The notes under the pieces were generated by a model. The model saw only the letters and a list, made by a program, of their open reading frames with translations, did no database searches and had not been told where the DNA came from. Shown here piece by piece: positions 57,581-64,000 of a stretch of DNA of 64,000 nt. Positions within the stretch are counted from its first letter, which is position 1; each line of letters opens with the position of its first letter. The position numbers were made by a program, and so were the translations under genes. The DNA is from Alligator mississippiensis (lineage: Eukaryota > Chordata > Crocodylia > Alligatoridae), in NCBI RefSeq assembly GCF_030867095.1, contig NC_081831.1, forward strand, positions 41,663,319-41,727,318. Direction: 5' to 3'.

Positions 57581-58393
57581 TAGGGCTGTGCAAATCTTCA
57601 GTCCCTGATTTGATTCGGTGGAGATTCGGCTCAATTCGGTGGCCAAATCTCCAAATCCGAATCGAATCAGAGGATCTTTTAATCTCTATGAATCAAATTG
57701 GAAACCTCCAAATTGATTCAGAAAGATTCAGAGATTTGGAAACAGACGCAGCTTTAAATGTTTTTTCCACATACCTTTAGGTTCATGATGCTGGGGCCAC
57801 GTGCAGTGTCCCACAGAACACAGGGAGCTCCCCAGTGCGGTCGGCAGCAGACCCAGAAGCGGACCAGAAGCATTTCCGGTTCACTTCCAGGTCTGCCGGG
57901 GAGCACACTGGGGCTTCTGTCCCCCTCACCGCAGCGGCTTAGTGACTGGTGCCTCCTGGGTCTGGGGGGGCACCTGGGGTCTCCCTGTGCCCCTATGGCC
58001 AATTGCCGACCCGGGGAGGCACCGGGGGCAGAGGGGGGAGGGGTGGGGGCCAGCGTGCTCCCCAGCAGACCTGGAAGTGGACCAGAAGTACTGCCAGTCC
58101 ACTTCCAGGTTTGCCGCCAAGCATGTGGAGGGCCTCCCGGCACTCTTGTGGGATGCTCCATCTGCTCCAGCATTGCAGCGTTCACAAGCCACGCTGGTAC
58201 CTTGAGGTATGTAGAAACAACTTTTAAAGCTGTGTCTATGTCCGAATTGCTGATTCTCTGAATCAGCATTGAGTCTTCAGATTGGGATTCAGCCAAATCG
58301 AATCAGGGACAGTGATTTGAATAGATGAATCAAATCACTGTCCCTGATTTGGGCCGAATCCTAATCAAACAAGGCCTGATTTGCACACCCCTA
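57581..58393. mobile_element. palindromic hAT element (TAGGGCTGTGCAAA family)
   Basis: 813 bp, ends TAGGGCTGTGCAAATC and TTTGCACACCCCTA. Flanks GTGTGCAG and GTGTACAC agree at 6 of 8. The halves are inverted copies, as in 41175-41953 (GCAGCTTTAAATGTTTTTTC near the left, complement near 58215). It abuts the next element directly. Confidence 0.8.
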
Positions 58394-59022
58394 GTGTACA
58401 CCAATAAAGATTTTTTTGGCCAATACCAATGGCTGATTATTAACCAGCAGTATCAGCCGATACCAATCCAATAGCCGATATGCAACCCAGCAGCTTGGAG
58501 AGCAGCATCCGGCCAGTAAGTGTGTTGTGGGGAAGGAGCATGGAGGAGGCAAGGGGAGAGGGGGCAGATCAAGGCGCCTACAGTGAGGGAGGGAGTCGGG
58601 CAAGGGCAGGCACTGCCCAGCCAGCACAGAGCAGGGCATGGGATGGAGCTCGTCCAGAGGGTATGGGGGGCTCAGTGGCTCCCCATCACTGCGCATGCCC
58701 CGGGGGGAGGCATGTGGGGCATATGCCCCCTGGATTTGTGCACAGGGCAAGGGTGGGCTCAGGGCCAGGGGCTGCACCAGCCTCTTCCCAGCAGGGAGGT
58801 GGGCTGTGGGCAGGGCATGGAAAGCAGTGGTGGTGCTGGAGGGGGGGCTATGGGGAATTTTGGGGTGTCTGTAGCCCACCCTGTAGCCACCCCTCCAGTG
58901 CTGCTGCTGCCCACCCCACTCCTGCCCACAGCCCCTGGCCCCGAGCCCACAGTGGGAAGCCCATCTTCACCCCCAAATCTGGGGGGCACATGCCCCCCAT
59001 GCCTCTTCCAGGGTGTGCGCAG
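58394..59022. mobile_element. hAT element (TAGGGGTGYACCGATA family), right end lost
   Basis: Starts GTGTACACCAATAAAGATTT, the family left end without its first bases, and continues as in 37830-38929, including part of the inverted second arm (CCCCCATGCCTCTTCC). Cut at 59022 where the next element begins. Confidence 0.75.
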
Positions 59023-59210
59023 TAGGGTTGTGCAAAATTTTGCTGGCTGTTTCGTTTCAACGCTGTTTCAACTTGTTTTGAGCTCAAAACAGCAAAATCT
59101 AAATGAAACAAAAGGCTTCAAAACAGCCTCAAAACAAAATGAGGGCTCTCAAAATGTTTTGAAAGTTTCGAAACCTTTCAAGTTTTGAAGCTGAAGCTGG
59201 ACTTGCTTGC
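59023..59210 (+). mobile_element. hAT left end (TAGGGTTGTGCAAAA family)
   Basis: TAGGGTTGTGCAAAATTTTG is close to the TAGGGCTGTGCAAA ends. Subterminal sequence is rich in TTTGAAAC/GTTTCAAA-like motifs, typical of transposase-binding repeats. No matching right end was seen in the window. It may belong to the transposase-bearing element at 61944-63460. Confidence 0.5.
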
Positions 59211-59739
59211 AGGGAAACAGAAAGTAAGGAGAGGGTAGGGGTAGAGTGGGGAAGGGATGCTCTGATATTGACTATGTAGCTAGCCAGTGACTGTGATCCT
59301 TCCCTGAGGTCACTTCCAATCCCAGTGCTCTGGGGGAGGAATGGAAAAACAGCATAAAAGCAGCCTTGTTTGAACTGAGCTGCTTTCTGCCTTGGGGTCA
59401 GTTACTGAGCTGTATCTTCCAGCAGCTCAGCAACATCAGGCAACAAAGGCAGGCTATCATTCATTTCCCACTTGCTAGCCCAGCAAATGGGATTCATCAA
59501 TAACTTTTCTTTCTATACCATTTTATTTTATTATATTCATTGATTCTTTTCAATTTATTCCTCCCCAAAAATCCTCTTTTTGTTTTTGATAGTCATTTTG
59601 ATTCTTTTTCCCCCAGAAAAGAAATCTGTACTTTCTCTAACAGTGTGTATTCCATTCACTGTACAGGGAAGCACAGCATATACTGCATATTATAATATAG
59701 AATTTATACAAGAACACATACATACATTTACATATTTTA

Positions 59740-59835
59740 TTTCTTACACAAATGTATAAATACATACATACATACATACATTATATAAATACACATACAT
59801 ATACAATTATCTACATATATTACATAAATCAGATT
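59740..59835. repeat. (TACA)n-type simple repeat
   Basis: Degenerate ACATACATACAT run with TATA-rich flanks. Microsatellite in DNAAF6 intron 1. Confidence 0.8.
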
Positions 59836-60122
59836 ACATTACAGAAGAACACACAGATTTTCCAGCAAACCAAGGCAAAGACACTATGAAACACACCATA
59901 AAGCGTGCTGCAAAGGCAGCTGGCAAGGCTTCAGGGAAGGGCAGAAGAAGGGGCTGAGGAAGAGCTGTAAGTTCCATCCCCCCCAAACTGAGATGCAGCC
60001 TCGTTGCTACAACAAGCAGGCATGAGGCTTCCACTAATTCTACACGCAGCAAGGAAAGGGGAGCAGTGCCACTGCCTGTGCCTGAGTCTGCATTCCCTCC
60101 AAGAGTGCCAGCCATAACCCAC

Positions 60123-60999
60123 CTGTAACAGGGAACCCTAGCCCTATTATCAAGAAACAGGGCAGCCCTTTTAAATCCAGAACCTTCTGGGTGCAGCTGA
60201 CTGGTCAAGCAGGGGTTAAGGATCAAGCCCCGCCAGCTGGTCAGGTGACAGGAATGGGAAGGCCAGAACCATATAATCTGCAAGTGGAGAAGGCCAGGGA
60301 GGCAGCAGAGAGAGAGAGAGAGTTTCAATGACTATGGAGCAGCTGTAGCAGCCTCCTTGGGAAGAATACACCACTCTGTGAGACAGAAGCACAATTACAT
60401 GTAAGCAGGCACTTTATGTCTCTTATTTTTTTTAAATTTTCATTATATGGCTATAGGAGCCTATGATTTATGTTTAATGTTAAAATGTCGGTGGTTTGTG
60501 ACTGAGGCTGTAGGGGGGGAGGAAGAGGAGGAGGCCTCATTAGCGCTGAGGGGTGCTGGGATAGAGGGCTCACACTAGGGGTGCAGCACTAGGGCCATGA
60601 ACCCAAAGTCACTTGAAGGGGAGATAGGAGCCTTGAAGCCAGGTCCTGGTGGGTAGACTTAGGCAAAAGGCCTGAACTACAGAAAGAGGGGCAAAGCTGG
60701 AGGGGGCTGAGGCCCCAACAGCCTGATGCCACAGGGGTGCAGTGTAGAAAGGCCAATAGGCCTGGTGTTGTGGAGAGTATGGAATGGAGGGTCTTGAGCT
60801 TGAGTGAGTTAAAGGGCTGGAGCTTCAGAGTGGGTTTTGACTGACAGGCCTAGCTAGAGAGAGAGGGAGTAAGCCCACAGTGGCTGAGACCCCAACATAA
60901 AGAGAAATTTATAAAACATCTATTGACTATCTATGAGGCACGGGGTGTTAGCAAATAAAAACCTAGGATTCTGGACTAGCCCAGGGATTAACGCAACAC
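60123..60999 (+). mobile_element. LTR-like element (fossil), related to 34619-35685
   Basis: Starts TGTAACAGGGAACCC and ends about TTAACGCAACA, with a CATATAAT TATA-like box near 60270 and an AATAAA about 45 bp before the end. It shares the GGCTGTAGGGGG and GGAGGAGGCCTCAT block with 34619-35685. Flanks match only loosely (CCACC/ACACC if it ends in ACGCA). Probably a worn solo LTR; Ty3-like by its termini, unproven. Confidence 0.4.
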
Positions 61000-61943
61000 C
61001 TTGTTCAATGAGTGACAAAAAGGCTTTTTTTACTAAAAGTATTTAAAATCAAGTCAAGTGATCCCAAACCAAATCAAAGTCCAGTAATTAGCTATAAGGT
61101 GATGATTTCTCACCAAACAGGCAACAAAGAGGCAGCCTGTTTCTCTTCAACTTCTCAAGTAAGTTGGATGCATCAGCAGCTGGTGTCAGAGAGATTTATC
61201 ACTGTTGAAACATGCGTGCTGTTTGCTGTTTTACTGACTTTTAATACCCTTAGCTTAATATCTTCAAAACATTCTTTTAGCTGTGTAAATCAAGAGAGTC
61301 CCAAGCAGTAATTGATGGGGAAAATTCTGTTAATTAACCTGCTCATTACTGGTTATCAGAAATTTCTAATTTGAATGAATTGCTTTCTTTAGTAACAAGA
61401 GGTTATCCAGTTTGGAACATGCCAAGAAACTAATTAACAGCCAGGAAACATACATGTCCTTGGACTAAATCAGGAGGAGATATCTATCACATATGGAAAA
61501 TGTCTCTTCCTGCACATAAACATGCGTTAATCACAAAAGAAATATTTACCATACTAATTAATGAAGGATAGACGTGTCATATGGTTACACACCAGACAAC
61601 TAGGAGCAGGAGCCTGCCTGAAATCATCCTGAATATAGCAAGATAAGCTGAAAGAGATACCTGATTATTTTTTTTTCCTCAGATGGCCTAGCCATGAACT
61701 CGCATCCTCTTGTATTATGCAGTTAGCATCAGTATTCTGTATTTTAACTTTTGTGAGTAGGCCCGAGCTTAGCATGAGTTTCAGAGTCATCACAGGGCAT
61801 GTCAAGGGGAGGTAAGAACATGCATTTTTATTGTTGTTAAGGCAACAGCCCATTATCCTACAGTTGGTGAGCCTGAAGCCTCTCTGGGAACCTGTGGGTC
61901 AGCCTCCCTCTTTTTAGAACCAAGTAACGTCGAGTCATGGCCG
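61000..61943. other. DNAAF6 intron 1, AT-rich part
   Basis: AT-rich, non-coding, no motif recognised. If the transposase to its right belongs with the end at 59023, this would be that element's 5' leader. Confidence 0.35.
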
Positions 61944-63460
61944 GTGAGTAAGTTGGGGGGAGCTGATCCCCAGAGAAGGAAAATTCAGCAAGACTTGATG
62001 CGGGCACACTCGCCAACCTATTTAAAGAAAGAAAAATGCAGCCAAAGATGGCACCCTGTCACACCGCCCCACCACCACCATGACAACAAAAAGCAGCACC
62101 AGCATGACAGTCTCCTCCACCCCCATTTCACTTCCCATCCTGAGCCTTCCAGTGCTAGAGGAAGAGCTAGAGCTGGATCTGAGTGCCATAGCAAGGGAAA
62201 TTCTGGGGAAGGAGGGGGAGTAATCTGATGTGGTGCTCCATACCCCTCAAGTTTCCCCTAGAGCCAGGTCTCCTTCCCCATAAGGAGGATGAGCTAGAGG
62301 GTACGGAGGCAAGTGGCTCATCTAAGTCCACTCCTCCTATTGCTGTGTCTCTTCCTGCTGAGAAGGGGGGAAGAAGTGGCATCTGCACATGTACCTGCAT
62401 CCCAGAAGCGAGCGGGTAGTCTGGTCTGGGATCATTTTGAGGTGGCAGATGATCCCACATATGCTATCTGCCTGCACTGCCAAGCCAAAACCAGCCAGGG
62501 CAATGGAACAAAACACATGAGCACTACAGGGATGCTGATGCATCTCCGCAGGCACCACCCCCTTGCCTATGCTCCTTCTCAGCCTGGCACCAGTGGGAGC
62601 ATACCCAAAAAGAAGTCCCCCTCTCACTACAAAGCCCCGATCTCCTGAAGCAGAGGCAGGCCACCCTGGAACAGTGGGAGAAAGGCAGACAGAAAGGGAG
62701 GCACATTGCAAAGGCAAGTGAAATCGCATGGAGCATTGGGCAGATGCTTTCTATGGATGGCGAGCCCTTCTCCTTAGTTGAGCGGCCAGGGTTCAGGCAG
62801 CTCATGGTGCTCATGGCCCCTTCATACCAAGTGCCTGCATGCACCACCTTCAGCAGGATGGTGGTGCCCTCCCTGCATGAGGCGTGGAGGGAGTACTTGA
62901 TAGAAGAGATGTGCAAGGTAGGTCCACAGGTGGCCTTACACTTCACCTCGGACATCTGGAGCAGCCTGGGTGGAGATCATGCATGCCTCTCCCTCACAGG
63001 GCACTGGTGCGACCAGTCAGGCTGTCAGTGAGCTCTCCTTCAAGCCGAGGTGATGGATGAGTCCCACATGGCAACAGAGATCATGAAGGCCATGAACTGC
63101 TTGTTTCAGGGGTGACTCGTTGGGTAGGTCGAGATCAGTGGGGCCAATATGGTGAAGGCTGCCTGTGATGCCAACTTTGGCATCTGCTGTGTGGCACACA
63201 AGTTCCACCTTATTGTCAGGGATGCCTTGGAGGGAGACAGGGTTGCCAGTGACAGCACCAGCACCACCAGCAAACTCACTTCCAAATGCAGGAAGGTGGC
63301 AGGCTACTTCCACCACAGCACCAAGGGGGGCAAGATGCTGAAGGACAAACAGCCAGAGCTGAGCATCCTGCAGCACAAAATCATGCAGGACGTGGAGATG
63401 CGGTGGAACTCCACATACCTGATGCTTGAGAGGCTGGTGGAGCAATAGAACACCATCCAT
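61944..63460 (+). pseudogene. decayed hAT transposase with BED zinc finger (ZBED-like)
   Basis: 62313-62648 codes a BED finger: SLVWDHFEVADDPTYAICLH with CxxC, then HMSTTGMLMHLRRHH. After a frame change, 62744-63031 codes GEPFSLVERPGFRQLMVL and FTSDIWSSLGGDHACLSL, the hAT region with the first catalytic Asp (SDIW). 63149-63448 codes FGICCVAHKFHLIVRDAL, the usual C..H hAT motif, and DVEMRWNSTYLMLERLVEQ, the RWNSTY signature. At least one frameshift and two stops interrupt it and the C-terminal dimerisation part is not recognisable, so it is inactive. Motif order is that of Ac-type/ZBED hAT transposases. Could instead be an old domesticated copy, but the broken frame argues against it. Confidence 0.85.
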
Positions 63461-63729
63461 GAGATGGCTTTGCCCAGGGAGATTGGAATCAGTGGCCTGC
63501 TGTTACCAGATTTGCTCGTCACTTTGGGGTGCACTCATTTATTTGGGATACATTTCTAGGGTCTTTGTAATTCTATCAATGAGCTGCTTGTGTACTATAG
63601 TTTCTATACGGAGCTGTATATCTCCCTTCTGCAAGTCCTCACCCCCAATGGAGCTATCTTGCAGGACTCGGTTTCAATGGGGCTGGGTTCCTCCAGTCAC
63701 CAAATCAGTCATACACACAAACACACAGA

Positions 63730-63970
63730 TTAACGTGACATGCCTGACCCAGCTGGGTTGATCAACATGGACAGGCTAACACCCTCATATGCCAGGAATC
63801 AGTTCATTAAGGTAACAATAAAATGCAGTCAAGCACACAGGTGAACAGAATACCTCTGAATCTGGCTGGGTGTCCAGCTGACACCCTCATGGGCCAGCAT
63901 TCAGTTCATAAGGGCACATCTGAGCCAAACTGGGTCAATCAGCCTGTACAAGCTGATTCCCCTTATGTGT
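63730..63970. repeat. diverged tandem repeat, about 110-130 bp unit
   Basis: Two imperfect units share GCTGGGTTGATCAACATG / ACTGGGTCAATCAGCCTG, and ACACCCTCATATGCCAGGAA / ACACCCTCATGGGCCAGCAT followed by TCAGTTCAT. The second unit runs towards the window edge, so the array may go on. Confidence 0.6.
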
Positions 63971-64000
63971 TTCAAACTCAGCACGTCCCAGTCTTTTGCC

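Noticed and set aside
1-64000. CRISPR arrays, bacterial operons, rRNA genes
   Set aside because: None seen; the spliced vertebrate genes and LINE/hAT content rule out a prokaryotic source.

Overview
The window is vertebrate nuclear DNA. It carries four spliced host genes in the order MORC4, RBM41, NUP62, DNAAF6, the order I recall for human Xq22.3 (MORC4, RBM41, NUP62CL, DNAAF6/PIH1D3). Many CR1 LINE ends, Penelope-like retroelement pieces, abundant hAT DNA transposons, worn MIR-like SINEs and no L1 or Alu point to a sauropsid. A crocodilian is my best guess; a turtle is the main alternative. This is inferred from repeat content and protein similarity only.

Layout. 1-17738, minus strand: MORC4, a nuclear GHKL-ATPase/CW zinc-finger protein. 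The 13 best-supported exons stay in phase for 496 codons; a probable 14th lies at 1874-2064 and the 3' end is off the left edge. 17739-21520: MORC4 CpG promoter, then intergenic DNA or RBM41 3' UTR. 21521-29207, minus: complete RBM41 coding sequence (7 coding exons, 409 aa), an RRM protein linked to the U12 snRNP. 29208-32746: RBM41 CpG promoter, a Penelope-like fragment, a solo LTR, a hAT fragment, and the NUP62 3' UTR. 32747-55818, minus: complete NUP62 coding sequence (12 coding exons, 586 aa), the FG-repeat nucleoporin of the central pore channel. 55819-56125: compact bidirectional promoter. 56126-56281, plus: first coding exon of DNAAF6, an axonemal-dynein assembly factor. 56282-64000: its first intron, filled with hAT elements, an LTR-like block and a decayed BED-type hAT transposase.

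Exon ends were placed from GT/AG sites, reading phase and remembered human proteins. All exon phases within RBM41 and NUP62 close exactly. The exception to GT/AG is MORC4 intron 4, which looks like a U12-type intron (AT donor, AA acceptor).

The genes do not form one pathway: MORC4 acts in chromatin, RBM41 in minor-spliceosome snRNPs, NUP62 in nuclear transport and DNAAF6 in cytoplasmic dynein assembly. Their linkage looks like conserved synteny. The introns hold the more unusual material: nested hAT insertions with readable 8-bp target duplications, at least two hAT families whose copies are long palindromes, and a 5'-truncated Penelope-like element with a 13-bp target duplication 46 bp from a NUP62 splice acceptor.
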